DNA of 64,000 nt from assembly GCF_029626155.1 (NCBI RefSeq), contig NZ_JARUBL010000001.1:5794501-5858500 (forward strand), given 5' to 3'. The stretch comes from Solwaraspora sp. WMMD1047 (lineage in GTDB: Bacteria > Actinomycetota > Actinomycetes > Mycobacteriales > Micromonosporaceae). The notes under the pieces were generated by a model, which was not told the DNA's origin, searched no databases, and saw only the letters and a list, made by a program, of their open reading frames with translations. This document shows, in pieces, positions 7,917 through 16,490 of this stretch (the first letter of the stretch is position 1; each line of letters opens with the position of its first letter). The translations under genes and the position numbers were made by a program.

Positions 7917-8153
7917 TCAGTCTCGGAGTCCGACCCAGCAGTCCGCCGGGTCGCCGCAGACGGGGCATCGCCCCTCTTCGTCGGGTACGTGGGTGAAGGC
8001 CAACTCCCGCGAGCGCATCAGGATCTGGGCCGCGTTGGACGGGCGGTCGGGGTCCAGCCGGCGAGCCCAGCCGACGAACCGGTTGTGCAGCCAGCCGGCG
8101 GGAACGTACTGACGGTCTCGCGCGGCCCGACGAGGACGGACGGCAGTCGCCAC
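7917..8153 (-). CDS. Small hypothetical protein with CPVCG motif
   Basis: A 78-residue open frame I do not recognise. The N-terminal 15 residues are Arg-rich and may not belong to the mature start. The rest looks like a real protein: YVPAGWLHNRFVGWARRLD, then a helix RPSNAAQILMRSRELAF, then CPVCGDPADCW, three cysteines that could bind zinc if a fourth ligand (His in FTHV) joins. The GTG start at 8153 has no ribosome binding site. It lies convergent with the XRE regulator and downstream of the small membrane protein on the same strand. It could be spurious. Confidence 0.45.
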   Translation of the reverse strand: MATAVRPRRAARDRQYVPAGWLHNRFVGWARRLDPDRPSNAAQILMRSRELAFTHVPDEEGRCPVCGDPADCWVGLRD

Positions 8154-8202
8154 CGGCCTGGCGACCGCCGCCGATCTGAAACGTGACCCGGGACCAGGCC
8201 GG

Positions 8203-8628
8203 TCAGCTCCGGTTGGCGCGGCGCAGGCCCGCGTACTGGAGTTCGGCCAGCACCGCGACGGCGGCTGCCTGGCCGAGTACGACCGCCACCCCCAGCGCGG
8301 TCAGGTCGAGGCCGCCGAACAGCACCAGCAGCACGCTGCCCACCACCCAGGCGGCGTTCACGGCGATCACCGTACGCACGGCGGACCGGTTTGCCGGGAC
8401 CCGCGACCCGATGACCCAGAGCGCGACGGAGAACGGGACCAGGAAGCCGCCGATCGCCCAGAGCAGCGCGGTCGGGGCGCCGAGCGGACCGTCGAGCAGC
8501 GGCGCGGCGAGCGCCACCGCCGCGCCCAGCCCGGCCGAGGCGACCGCGTCGAGCCGCAGCGCCAGCCGCAGCAGGCGGACCCGGTCCGCGCCCACCGGGG
8601 CGGCGATGGTCTGGCTGTATCCGGACAT
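8203..8628 (-). CDS. Small four-helix membrane protein, unknown
   Basis: A 141-residue integral membrane protein. Four hydrophobic segments are plain (about residues 32-50, 57-78, 86-106 and 110-128), with a short basic N-terminus (DRVRLLRLALRLD) and a cytoplasmic ELQYAGLRRANRS tail. No catalytic or metal motif is visible, so no function is proposed; actinomycetes carry many such proteins. The ATG at 8628 follows GGAAGGCAGG, and a longer frame to 8712 adds only Arg/Pro-rich residues with no signal. It may be co-transcribed with the small CPVCG protein 49 bases downstream. Confidence 0.7.
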   Translation of the reverse strand: MSGYSQTIAAPVGADRVRLLRLALRLDAVASAGLGAAVALAAPLLDGPLGAPTALLWAIGGFLVPFSVALWVIGSRVPANRSAVRTVIAVNAAWVVGSVLLVLFGGLDLTALGVAVVLGQAAAVAVLAELQYAGLRRANRS

Positions 8629-8745
8629 GGCGAACCTGCCTTCCGTCGAGGCCGGCCACCCCCGTGGCGGCCGGCGCTGATCGTGACTTGACGATCGCGC
8701 GCCGACCCGCACGGTGTCGATTACGCCGCAGGTAACGGCCGTCGG

Positions 8746-10362
8746 TCAGGCTCCGGTGATCACCTCGTCGTCGCGCAGGCTCTCGGTGCGCTGCTGGACC
8801 AGGGTGCGCAGCTGTTCGGCGTCGGCGGTCACGGCCACCGCGTCGTACCCGTCGACGGTCGCCAGCACGGCGGTGATCTCGTCCAGCGCGGCGAGCGCCC
8901 GGCCACTTCCGTAGAGCTCCTGGTACAGCTCCCGGTAGGCGTTCTCGTAGACGTCGGTGAAGGCCTCACTGGCCAGGAAGCGCTCCTTCAGGATGTGACC
9001 GGCCCGCATGCCACCCTGGCGGTCCCCACCACCCGGCTGGTCGCCCTCAGGCGGCCGGGAACGCTGGAGACCCGCTGGCGGCTCGGCACCCTCCGGTAGC
9101 TCGAAGCCTTCCGGCGGCTGGAACCCCTCGGGCGGGGTGCCCTGCTGGTTCTCGCCGTCCGGTGCCGTCCGCATGCCACCCGGGCCGCCCATCCGGCCCG
9201 CGTCGTGCGGGCCGTGGTCGGCGCTGCCGCTGAAGGTGAGGTTGTGGTCCCAACTGATGACGCTGAACTTCCGGGTCTCCAGGTCGTACCAGAGGTAGTA
9301 GTTGCGACCCGGGCCGGCCATGTCGTCGAAGTTGAGCAGCAGGTTCTGCATGGCCACGTAGCGGGCGAACTGCTCGACGTCGACCCGTTCGGCGAGTTGC
9401 GCGTCGAACTCCTCGTCGCTGGCCCCGTTCACCCACTTGATCAGGTCGATGACCGGTTGCAGGTCCTGGCTGCCGGTGAGGTTGATCTGGTTGAAGTCGT
9501 CCTGGTAGTCGATCGGGTCGTCACCCTGGTCGGTGAACTGGCTGGTGCTGCGTGACTTGTAGAGCACACCGGTGGCGTCCATCTGCTCGGCATAGTTCTC
9601 ATCCGGATGCTCGACGATGAGCCGCGCGGTGGTGGGCCGGTCGTTGACCGTGAACGACGAGTACGCGTACCGCTGGGTCCGTTCGCCGCTGGTGTCCAGC
9701 AGCGACAGGGCGAGCGCCTCGTTGAGCACTGTGGAACCGCCACCCATTCCCCCGACCCGGACAGCGATCTCCTGGTGTCCCTGATACCGGCGGCCCTCGA
9801 CGAACTCGTCGAAGCTGATCAGCCACGGCAGCGTCTCCGGCTCCTCGGCGGCCAGCCCGGCCCGCCCCGGGCCGCCGCCGCGCTCGGCGCCGTCAGGCGC
9901 CCCGCCCGCTCCGGTGCGCTGGCGGGTCTGGCCGTCGCGGGTCAGGCCGGACAGCGTCGAGTTGCCCTTCAGCCGGATGCCGACGCTCGGCACCATCACC
10001 CCGTCGATGGTGAGGTCCGCCTCGACGTACTCCTTCTCGCCGTCGTCGAAGAAACCGTCGAGCATCCGCTCGTAGTCCGCGTCCCGGAAGGTCAGCGAGA
10101 TGGTGTGCGCGACACCCGCGTCGAAGAGGTCCCGGTCGCCCGCGAGGTCGACGGTGACCCCGCCGCCGCCCCGGTCGCTGCCGCTCGTCACGTACGGCCG
10201 GACCCGGGCGCTGCCGAACACCACGGTCAACACCACGACGAACGCCACGCAGACCGCGAGCAGCTTCCAGTGGTGCCGGATCCGCACCGGAATCCGGCGC
10301 CGAAGCCGCCGGGCCAGACCGGGTCGGCGCGCAACCCCATCGGGTACGCGGGCAGCCATCAC
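8746..10362 (-). CDS. CotH-family protein kinase, membrane-anchored
   Basis: A 538-residue protein with a short Arg-rich cytoplasmic N-terminus, one membrane helix (about residues 33-52) and a large extracytoplasmic CotH domain. CotH in Bacillus is an atypical kinase that phosphorylates spore-coat proteins. Recognisable blocks are VGIRLKGNSTLSG, LISFDEFVEGRRYQGHQEIAVR, VLYKSRSTSQF and NYYLWYDLETRKFSVISWDHNLTF, the last holding the metal-binding W-D-x-N. Low-complexity Pro/Gly/Glu inserts follow both the RLKGNS block and the metal site. The GTG start overlaps the stop of the DUF4956 gene (GTGA), so the two are coupled. It is the last gene of the VTC-DUF4956-CotH operon. The protein substrate is unknown, and this lineage makes no Bacillus-type coat. 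Confidence 0.88.
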   Translation of the reverse strand: MMAARVPDGVARRPGLARRLRRRIPVRIRHHWKLLAVCVAFVVVLTVVFGSARVRPYVTSGSDRGGGGVTVDLAGDRDLFDAGVAHTISLTFRDADYERMLDGFFDDGEKEYVEADLTIDGVMVPSVGIRLKGNSTLSGLTRDGQTRQRTGAGGAPDGAERGGGPGRAGLAAEEPETLPWLISFDEFVEGRRYQGHQEIAVRVGGMGGGSTVLNEALALSLLDTSGERTQRYAYSSFTVNDRPTTARLIVEHPDENYAEQMDATGVLYKSRSTSQFTDQGDDPIDYQDDFNQINLTGSQDLQPVIDLIKWVNGASDEEFDAQLAERVDVEQFARYVAMQNLLLNFDDMAGPGRNYYLWYDLETRKFSVISWDHNLTFSGSADHGPHDAGRMGGPGGMRTAPDGENQQGTPPEGFQPPEGFELPEGAEPPAGLQRSRPPEGDQPGGGDRQGGMRAGHILKERFLASEAFTDVYENAYRELYQELYGSGRALAALDEITAVLATVDGYDAVAVTADAEQLRTLVQQRTESLRDDEVITGA

Positions 10363-11036
10363 AGGTCCGTCTGGTCGTAGCCGGTGAGCACGCTCACCCG
10401 CTGGCCGTAGGTCCGTTCGCTCAGCGCCGCGATCAGCTCGCCGGGTTCGGTGCCCTTCTTCAGCCGCACCGTGTACATCAGCTCGGTGAGCGCGCCGCCC
10501 CGGATCGACTCCATGCTGACCAGCTCGAACTCGGAGGTGAGCCGCAGCAGCACGTCGGAGATGTCGCCGGTGTGGTCCGCGTCCGGCGGCACCTGCACCT
10601 TGACCACCTGGCGTTGCACGTTGAGGGCGAACCAGTTGAAGCGGTACATCACCACGATGATCAGGCTGATCGAGACGGCGGCCACGACCGCCAGGGTGTA
10701 GAACCGGGTGCCGCAGGCCATCCCGACGCCCATCACCAGGAAGATGAACCCGACGTCGCGGGTCTCCTTGATGGCGTTGCGGAACCGCACCACCGACAGC
10801 GCGCCGACCAGCGCGAAGGCGCGGGCGATGTTGGAGCCCACCACCAGCATGATCAGCGAGATCAGCATGCCGAGGATGACCAGCGTCTGCACATAGGACT
10901 GGCTGTACGAGACGTTGCGGTGGGTGGCCCGGTAGATCCAGCCGATGATCGAGCTGAGCACGAACGACAGCGCCAGCGCGGCCGCGATGTCGCCGACGCT
11001 GAACGTGCCGGAGAGATCCTCAAAGGGGATGTCCAT
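10359..11036 (-). CDS. DUF4956 membrane protein
   Basis: A 225-residue protein of the DUF4956 family. Membrane helices lie about at residues 18-37, 48-68, 92-112 and 115-133, and contain the family block ALVGALSVVRFRNAIKETRDVGFIF. The C-terminal 80 residues are a soluble ferredoxin-like domain (VVKVQVPP, FELVSMESIRGGALTELMYTVRLKKG). Function is not established; relatives sit next to VTC-type polyphosphate polymerase and CotH genes, as here. It starts three bases after the VTC gene and overlaps the CotH start by four, so all three proteins are made in step. It may be the membrane partner that couples polyphosphate chemistry to the exterior; that role is inference. Confidence 0.87.
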   Translation of the reverse strand: MDIPFEDLSGTFSVGDIAAALALSFVLSSIIGWIYRATHRNVSYSQSYVQTLVILGMLISLIMLVVGSNIARAFALVGALSVVRFRNAIKETRDVGFIFLVMGVGMACGTRFYTLAVVAAVSISLIIVVMYRFNWFALNVQRQVVKVQVPPDADHTGDISDVLLRLTSEFELVSMESIRGGALTELMYTVRLKKGTEPGELIAALSERTYGQRVSVLTGYDQTDL

Positions 11037-11039
11037 CGG

Positions 11040-11891
11040 TCATGCCTCGTTTCGGGTGACGGACGGCGTGCGCACACCGGCGGGTTGGTGGGTCGGGCCG
11101 ACGGGATCGTCGTCGGGGACGTGGAAGACCGAGCGGGGAGCCCGACCGAACGCCTCGACGCTCTGGCAGTACTTCGAGACCCGGACCACGGCGAGGTTCG
11201 ACCGGGCTGCCAGGTCGGTGAGCCAGTACGGCACCCGGTCGTTCGCCTTGACCTCCAGCACCGACCGGGACGGCGGGATGATGAACCGGTTCTCGGCGTC
11301 GGCGCCCAGGTGGAAGTCGCGGTCCCGGCCGCGTACCCGGTGGTCGAGGGTGACCCGCAGGCCCAGGTCGGCGTCCCGGCCGACGAACGCCTCCCGCTGG
11401 TACCCGGTCATCGCGGTGGCCCGCAGGTCCAGTCCGGAGACCAGGCCGAGCACCTCCTGCACGAAGGCGCGTTGGGCCGGCGGGTGCTCGACCATCGACC
11501 AGCCGTCGCAGAGCTGCCGGGCCAGCCGGTACGGCAGCGGCACCCGGCGCTTCTGGGTCACCCGGTTGACCCGCTGCTTGATCTCGACGTACACGGTGGT
11601 GTCGTCGGTCAGGTCGAACCGGTCGCCGTAGTGGCGGATCCGTAGCTTGCGCCGGAACCGCAGCCCTTCGATCTTCTCCCAGTAGAACCGCAGCCGGGTG
11701 GTGTCGTAGTAGACGCTCCACACCCCGTAGCCGACACCGGCACAGTGGCTGTCCGGGCTCAGTCGGGCGGCGAGCGCGGCGCGCAGCGCCGGCACCGCCG
11801 CCGTCCCGACCGGGTACTTGATCTCGTACCGGTTGAAGGCGTGCAACGGGCTGGGACCGCGCAGGGCGTGGCCGGTGTCAACGGGCGGCAC
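11040..11891 (-). CDS. VTC-domain polyphosphate polymerase
   Basis: A 283-residue cytoplasmic protein of the triphosphate-tunnel (VTC/CYTH-like) superfamily. The basic tunnel motifs appear in order: RYEIKYPV, VYYDTTRLRFYWEKIEG, RRKLRIRHYG, VYVEIKQRVN, LEVKANDRVPYWL and SKYCQS. In yeast Vtc4 these residues bind the growing polyphosphate chain and metal, so synthesis of polyphosphate or binding of triphosphate is likely, though not proven for bacterial members. The GTG start follows GAGAGGGGAG; a longer upstream frame lacks homology. It is the first gene of a three-gene coupled operon with DUF4956 and CotH. Confidence 0.85.
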   Translation of the reverse strand: MPPVDTGHALRGPSPLHAFNRYEIKYPVGTAAVPALRAALAARLSPDSHCAGVGYGVWSVYYDTTRLRFYWEKIEGLRFRRKLRIRHYGDRFDLTDDTTVYVEIKQRVNRVTQKRRVPLPYRLARQLCDGWSMVEHPPAQRAFVQEVLGLVSGLDLRATAMTGYQREAFVGRDADLGLRVTLDHRVRGRDRDFHLGADAENRFIIPPSRSVLEVKANDRVPYWLTDLAARSNLAVVRVSKYCQSVEAFGRAPRSVFHVPDDDPVGPTHQPAGVRTPSVTRNEA

Positions 11892-11991
11892 GTGCTCCCC
11901 TCTCGTCTCGACGGTGTTCCCGGTCGAGACAAGCGGGCGCAGCTCAGAACGTGCCCTGAAGGAGCAATGAATTCGCTGTGTACGGCAGCTG

Positions 11992-13257
11992 TCAGGCCCG
12001 TGACCGGGTCGCGCGGCGACGGTTGCCCCGGTAGCCGCGTCGCCGCCGGGTGGACCGGACCGCCGCCGCGACCATGGTGGCCGCGAGCAGCACCGCCAGG
12101 CCGGCCACGACCAGGTGCCACCAGCCGGGTAGCAGCGGGCCGCCGTCGCGTACCCGGGCCGGGGCCGGCACCGCGCGGGCCGGCGGTGACGCGGCCTGCT
12201 CCTGCGCCCGCTCCTGCTGCGCGATCTGTTCCGGGGTGACCAGGTCACCGACGGCGGCGTCGGCGGGCAGGGCGAATCCCCAGTCCAGCAGGGCCGCCGC
12301 CTGCTGCCAGCTGCGCAGCGGTCGGGCCTCGGCGCCGAGCAGCGTCACCACCAGCCGGCGGCCGTCGCGTTCGGCGGCGCCGACGAAGCTGTGCCGGGCC
12401 AGGTTGGTGAAGCCGGTCTTGCCGCCGATGGTCCCCGGATAGTTGAGCAGCAGCTGGTTGTCGTTCTGGATCTGGAAGCCACGCGGGTCGCGGGGCGGCT
12501 GGGCGGGCATCTGGGCCCGCTCGGTGGCGACGTACCGGCGGAAGTCCGCCCGGTCGAAGCAGACCCGGGCGATCAGCGCGAGGTCGTACGCGCTGGTGAA
12601 CTGGCCCCGGCCGTCCAGCCCGGAGGGGGTGACGGCGTGCGTCTCGTACGCGCCCAGCCGCCGCGCCTCGGCGTTCATCGCGGCCACCCCGCCCTTCGCG
12701 CCGGCCGCACCGCCGCCGAGCCGGGCCAGCGTGTTGGCGGCGTCGTTGCCGGAGTTGAGCATCAGCCCGAGCCAGAGCGTCTCGATCCGGTAGCGGCCGC
12801 CCTCCAGCAGTCCGACCGCCGAACTGCCGGGCTCGATGTCGAGGTCGGAGCGGACGATCTTCACGGTCTGCTTGGCGTCCAGCTTCGGCAGCATCGTCGC
12901 GGCCAGCAGCAGCTTCTGCACGCTGGCCGGGGTGGCGTACTCGTGTGGTCCGCAGCCGCCGAGTACCGCACCGGTGTCCAGGTCGGCGACGAGCCAGGAG
13001 GTCGCGGTGAGCGCGGGCGGCGCCGGTGTGCCGGGCGGCACGATCAGGCCGGCGGTGTCCATCCCCTCGCCGCCGAGCACCGGTTTGTCGGGGTCGGGCG
13101 CCGGTGGCTTCGGCCGGGGCGGCCGGTCCGCGGGCGGGCTGATCTTCGGGGCCGGGCACGGCCGGACAGCCGGACGGTCCGTCGGGGTGGCCGGCTGCAC
13201 TCCCGGAACGGCGAGCACGGCGGTGACCAACGAGGCGACGAGGACGCGTCCGCTCAT
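11992..13257 (-). CDS. D-alanyl-D-alanine carboxypeptidase (S11)
   Basis: A penicillin-binding protein (421 residues) that trims the terminal D-Ala from peptidoglycan stem peptides. It has a signal peptide, a Pro-rich linker, then the three active-site boxes: SVQK (S-x-x-K, in TPASVQKLLLA), SGND (S-x-N) and KTG (GGKTGFTN). A C-terminal membrane helix (WWHLVVAGLAVLLAATMV) followed by an Arg-rich tail anchors it outside-in. ATG 13257 is chosen because a TAATGT -10 box lies eight bases upstream; ATG 13269 would fall within that box. It is a monocistronic gene between the VTC operon and the phospholipase gene. Confidence 0.92.
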   Translation of the reverse strand: MSGRVLVASLVTAVLAVPGVQPATPTDRPAVRPCPAPKISPPADRPPRPKPPAPDPDKPVLGGEGMDTAGLIVPPGTPAPPALTATSWLVADLDTGAVLGGCGPHEYATPASVQKLLLAATMLPKLDAKQTVKIVRSDLDIEPGSSAVGLLEGGRYRIETLWLGLMLNSGNDAANTLARLGGGAAGAKGGVAAMNAEARRLGAYETHAVTPSGLDGRGQFTSAYDLALIARVCFDRADFRRYVATERAQMPAQPPRDPRGFQIQNDNQLLLNYPGTIGGKTGFTNLARHSFVGAAERDGRRLVVTLLGAEARPLRSWQQAAALLDWGFALPADAAVGDLVTPEQIAQQERAQEQAASPPARAVPAPARVRDGGPLLPGWWHLVVAGLAVLLAATMVAAAVRSTRRRRGYRGNRRRATRSRA

Positions 13258-13265
13258 GTCGACCG

Positions 13266-13271
13266 ACATTA
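13266..13271 (-). promoter_or_regulatory. -10 element of the carboxypeptidase gene
   Basis: On the minus strand TAATGT lies eight bases before ATG 13257, with TGACGA 16 bases further upstream as a possible -35. No ribosome binding site is present, so the transcript has little or no leader. Confidence 0.5.
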
Positions 13272-13332
13272 GCCGGCCGAGCGGAGATCGTCATTATCAG
13301 CCCGACCCGGGATCACCCGGGCATCCCGTCCG

Positions 13333-14922
13333 TCACCAGGTCCGGTCCCGGCGGTGCCGCCAGGGCCGGCCGTCCGGGTCGTAGAGGAGCCGGTAAGGCA
13401 GCACCGCCCAGGCCCGGGTGAACGCCGACAGCCGCTCCGGCTCGTGCCGGCGCAGCCGGCCCGGCGGGCGCGGCCCGACCTGCCCACCGTCGTGCCAGGC
13501 GTCCAGCGCCTCGGCCGCCGCGAGGACGGCCCGCACCGCGCTGTCCGGGTCGATCAGGTCGGCGTCCTCGCCACCGGCCGGGTCGCGGTCCAGATGCTCG
13601 CGCAGCAGGGTCAACCGCAGGTCCCGGGCGAACCGCCGGGCGCCGTCGCCCCGCCCGCCGGGATCGGTCGGCTCCCGCTCGTCGGCCTCGGTGTCGAGCA
13701 CCGCACAGGACAGCTCGCTGTCGTGGGTCCAGGACCGCCGGTTGAAGTTGTCGCTGCCGACGCTGGCCCAGACGTCGTCGGCCACGCACACCTTCGCGTG
13801 CACGTAGACCGGCCGGCCAGCGTGATTCTCGACGTCGAAGACGTGCACCCGGTCACCGCCGGCCTGCCGGCAGGTCTCGATCGCCTGCCTGCGGCCGATC
13901 TGGTTGGGCGGCAGCGCCAGCCGGCCGTCCACGTCCGGGTAGCGGGGCACCACGACGATCAGATGCAGCTCCGGGTTGTCCCGCAACGCGTCGGCGAACA
14001 GATCGGCCACCTCGGTCGACCACATGTACTGGTCCTCGAGGTAGATCAGCCGGCGGGCCCGCCGGATCGCCTTGGTGTAGCCGCGCGCCACCGTCCGCTC
14101 ACCGTCGGGCGCGAACGGGTACGGGCGCGGCTTGTTCGGGTAGGTGCGCAGCACCTGCACGGTGTGCGGGCCGCACGGTGGTGGTGGCGGCAGCTCGGGC
14201 GGCAGCTTGTCGGCGGTCACGTCGGTGCCGGTCAGCCGGTCCCAGAGCGCGGAGAGCGGGTTTCCCCAGCTCAGCGCCGTCGGGTCGGTCCAGCGTTCGC
14301 GGAAGGTGAGATCCAGCGCGCCGACCACCGGTCCGCGCAGCTCCAACTGCACGTCGTGCCAGGGCGGCCGGTCGCCGTACCGGGGTGACATCCGGACCGC
14401 CTGCGGGTCGCCGTGGTGCTCGGTGTCGTCCCGGCGGCTGTGGCACAGGTCGATCCCGCCGGCGAACGCCACGTCCCGCTCGGGCCGGCCGGGGTGCCGC
14501 AGCACCACCAGCTTCTGGTGGTGCGAGCCGAACCGGCGGACCCGCTGGTCGAGCAGCACCTCGCCGCCGTCGTCGGCCACGTCCTCGGCCAGATTCCGGT
14601 TCTCCTCGGCGCTGTACTGCAGCTTGTCGAAGTGGGAGCGCCAGATCAGCCCTTTGACGACCACCCCCCGCCGGGCTGCGGCCGAGAAGAGCTCGCCCAC
14701 GGTCGGGCCGTCCGGGCGCAGCCGCTCGTCGGGATCGCCCCGCCAGTCGGTGAAGAACAGCCGGTCGCCGCGTTCCATCGTCTCGACCACCTCGACCAGC
14801 CGGTCGAAGTACGCCACACCATGTACGTGCGCGGTCACCAGGTTCCCCGGGCACCGGACCGGTATGTCCGACGCGGGGTTGTCCCGCTCCTCGGCGGTCA
14901 GCAACCAGTCTTCGTCAGGCAC
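13333..14922 (-). CDS. Phospholipase D-like protein
   Basis: A 529-residue PLD-superfamily enzyme with two HKD-type motifs. The first is H-H-Q-K in SHHQKLVVLRHPG followed by AFAGGIDL; the second is VHAKVCVADDVWASVGSDNFNRRS. Each His is a catalytic nucleophile or acid, and the paired motifs build one active site that cleaves phosphodiester head groups of phospholipids or cardiolipin. There is no signal peptide, so it probably acts in the cytoplasm or on the inner leaflet. The GTG start has GGAGG eleven bases upstream, which is somewhat far. Substrate is not predictable from sequence. It is convergent-free and divergent from matB. Confidence 0.85.
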   Translation of the reverse strand: MPDEDWLLTAEERDNPASDIPVRCPGNLVTAHVHGVAYFDRLVEVVETMERGDRLFFTDWRGDPDERLRPDGPTVGELFSAAARRGVVVKGLIWRSHFDKLQYSAEENRNLAEDVADDGGEVLLDQRVRRFGSHHQKLVVLRHPGRPERDVAFAGGIDLCHSRRDDTEHHGDPQAVRMSPRYGDRPPWHDVQLELRGPVVGALDLTFRERWTDPTALSWGNPLSALWDRLTGTDVTADKLPPELPPPPPCGPHTVQVLRTYPNKPRPYPFAPDGERTVARGYTKAIRRARRLIYLEDQYMWSTEVADLFADALRDNPELHLIVVVPRYPDVDGRLALPPNQIGRRQAIETCRQAGGDRVHVFDVENHAGRPVYVHAKVCVADDVWASVGSDNFNRRSWTHDSELSCAVLDTEADEREPTDPGGRGDGARRFARDLRLTLLREHLDRDPAGGEDADLIDPDSAVRAVLAAAEALDAWHDGGQVGPRPPGRLRRHEPERLSAFTRAWAVLPYRLLYDPDGRPWRHRRDRTW

Positions 14923-15043
14923 GAGGCGGTCAACCTCCAGCTAGGGGGCGTTCCACCCCACCGTACGAGTCGTCGACGCACGCCGCACGGCTGGCAGGAT
15001 GGTGGCTACCGGCCGGTGGCCGGTCACATCGACGGGAGACGCG

Positions 15044-16441
15044 ATGCTGTTGCCGGCCCTGGGGCCGACGGCCCCCGACCAGTCAGCCGCGATCCGGGTG
15101 GGCGACGAGACCGCCTCCCGGCTGTGGCTCGCCGAGGCCGCCGCCGGCGTGGCCGCCCGGATCTCCGGAGCGCCGGCGGTCGCCGTCTGGGCGGACGCGA
15201 CGCTGGCCACCGTCGCGGCGGTGACCGGTGGGCTGCTGGCCGGGGTTCCGGTGGTGCCGGTGTCACCGGACTCCGGGCCGCTGGAACTCGATCACATCCT
15301 CACCGACTCCGGCGCCGCGCTGCTGCTGGCCGACCGGCCACCGGAGCACGCGGTGCCGGTGCCGGTGGAACCGGTCCGCGCGGCGGCGGGCGGCCGCGGC
15401 GGGCCACCCCCCGAACCATCGGGTACGACCCCAGCGCTGATCCTCTACACCAGCGGCACCACCGGGCCGCCGAAGGGCACCGTCCTCAGCCGGGACGCGA
15501 TCGCCCACGACCTGGACGCCCTGGCGCAGGCGTGGGCGTGGACCCCCGACGATGTGCTGGTCCATGGCTTGCCGCTGTACCACGTACACGGGCTGGTGCT
15601 GGGGGTCCTCGGCGCGTTGCGGACCGGCTGCCGGTTGGTGCACACCGGCCGACCCCACCCCGACCGGTACGCGGCGGCCGGCGGGACGCTGCTGTTCGGC
15701 GTACCGACGATCTGGTCGCGGATCGCGGCCGACCCGGCGGCGGCGCGGGCGCTCGCCGCCGCCCGGCTGCTGGTCTCCGGCAGCGCCGCCCTGCCGGTGC
15801 CGGTCTTCGAGCGGCTGCGGGAGCTGACCGGCCACCGGCCGGTGGAACGGTACGGGATGACCGAGACCCTGATCACGCTGAGCACCCGGGCCGACGGCGA
15901 GCGGTCGCCGGGCCGGGTCGGCCTGCCGCTGTCCGGCGTCGGCGTCCGGCTGGTCGACGACGACGGGCGGCCGGTGCCGGCCGACGGTGAGTCGATCGGC
16001 GAGCTGCAGGTGCGCGGGCCGACGCTGTTCACCGGGTACCTGGGCCGGCCCGACGCGACCGCCGCCGCCTACACGCCGGACGGCTGGTTCCGCACCGGCG
16101 ACGTGGCCATCCTCGAACCGGACGGCCAGTACCGGATCGTCGGCCGGGCGAGCATCGACCTGATCTCCAGTGGCGGGTACCGGATCGGCGCCGGCGAGAT
16201 CGAGGACGCGCTGCTGTCCCACCCGGCCGTCCGGGAGGCCGCGGTGGTCGGCGAGCCCCATCCCGACCTGGGCCAGCAGATCGTGGCGTACGTCGTCGGT
16301 GATCCGGTGCCGGACCAGGAGCTGATCGACTTCGTCGCCACCCGGCTGTCGCGGCACAAGCGGCCGCGCCGGGTGCACCTGGTGGCGGACCTGCCGCGCA
16401 ACCAGATGGGGAAGGTGCAGAAGAGCCGGCTGCTGCCGTGA
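15044..16441 (+). CDS. matB: Malonyl-CoA synthetase MatB
   Basis: A 465-residue acyl-AMP/CoA ligase. From memory it follows the Streptomyces MatB sequence along its whole length: the opening MLLPAL, HILTDSGAALLLA, the ATP loop YTSGTTGPPKGTV, DVLVHGLPLYHVHGLVLG, ERYGMTETL, RTGDVA and the final PRNQMGKVQK with the adenylation Lys. MatB makes malonyl-CoA (and methylmalonyl-CoA) from the free diacid, recycling malonate or feeding polyketide pathways. GGGAGA five bases before ATG 15044 sets the start. It stands alone and ends in a strong hairpin shared with the convergent HhH gene. Confidence 0.9.
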   Translation: MLLPALGPTAPDQSAAIRVGDETASRLWLAEAAAGVAARISGAPAVAVWADATLATVAAVTGGLLAGVPVVPVSPDSGPLELDHILTDSGAALLLADRPPEHAVPVPVEPVRAAAGGRGGPPPEPSGTTPALILYTSGTTGPPKGTVLSRDAIAHDLDALAQAWAWTPDDVLVHGLPLYHVHGLVLGVLGALRTGCRLVHTGRPHPDRYAAAGGTLLFGVPTIWSRIAADPAAARALAAARLLVSGSAALPVPVFERLRELTGHRPVERYGMTETLITLSTRADGERSPGRVGLPLSGVGVRLVDDDGRPVPADGESIGELQVRGPTLFTGYLGRPDATAAAYTPDGWFRTGDVAILEPDGQYRIVGRASIDLISSGGYRIGAGEIEDALLSHPAVREAAVVGEPHPDLGQQIVAYVVGDPVPDQELIDFVATRLSRHKRPRRVHLVADLPRNQMGKVQKSRLLP

Positions 16442-16442
16442 G

Positions 16443-16477
16443 CCGGTGGGCGGGTCCGGTCCGGACCCGCCCACCGG
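16443..16477. terminator. Bidirectional terminator between matB and the HhH gene
   Basis: A 17-bp perfect stem (16443-16459 with 16461-16477, centred on GTCCGGTCCGGAC) right after the matB stop and 14 bases before the stop of the convergent gene. Confidence 0.75.
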
Positions 16478-16490
16478 ACGTCAGGTCGGG

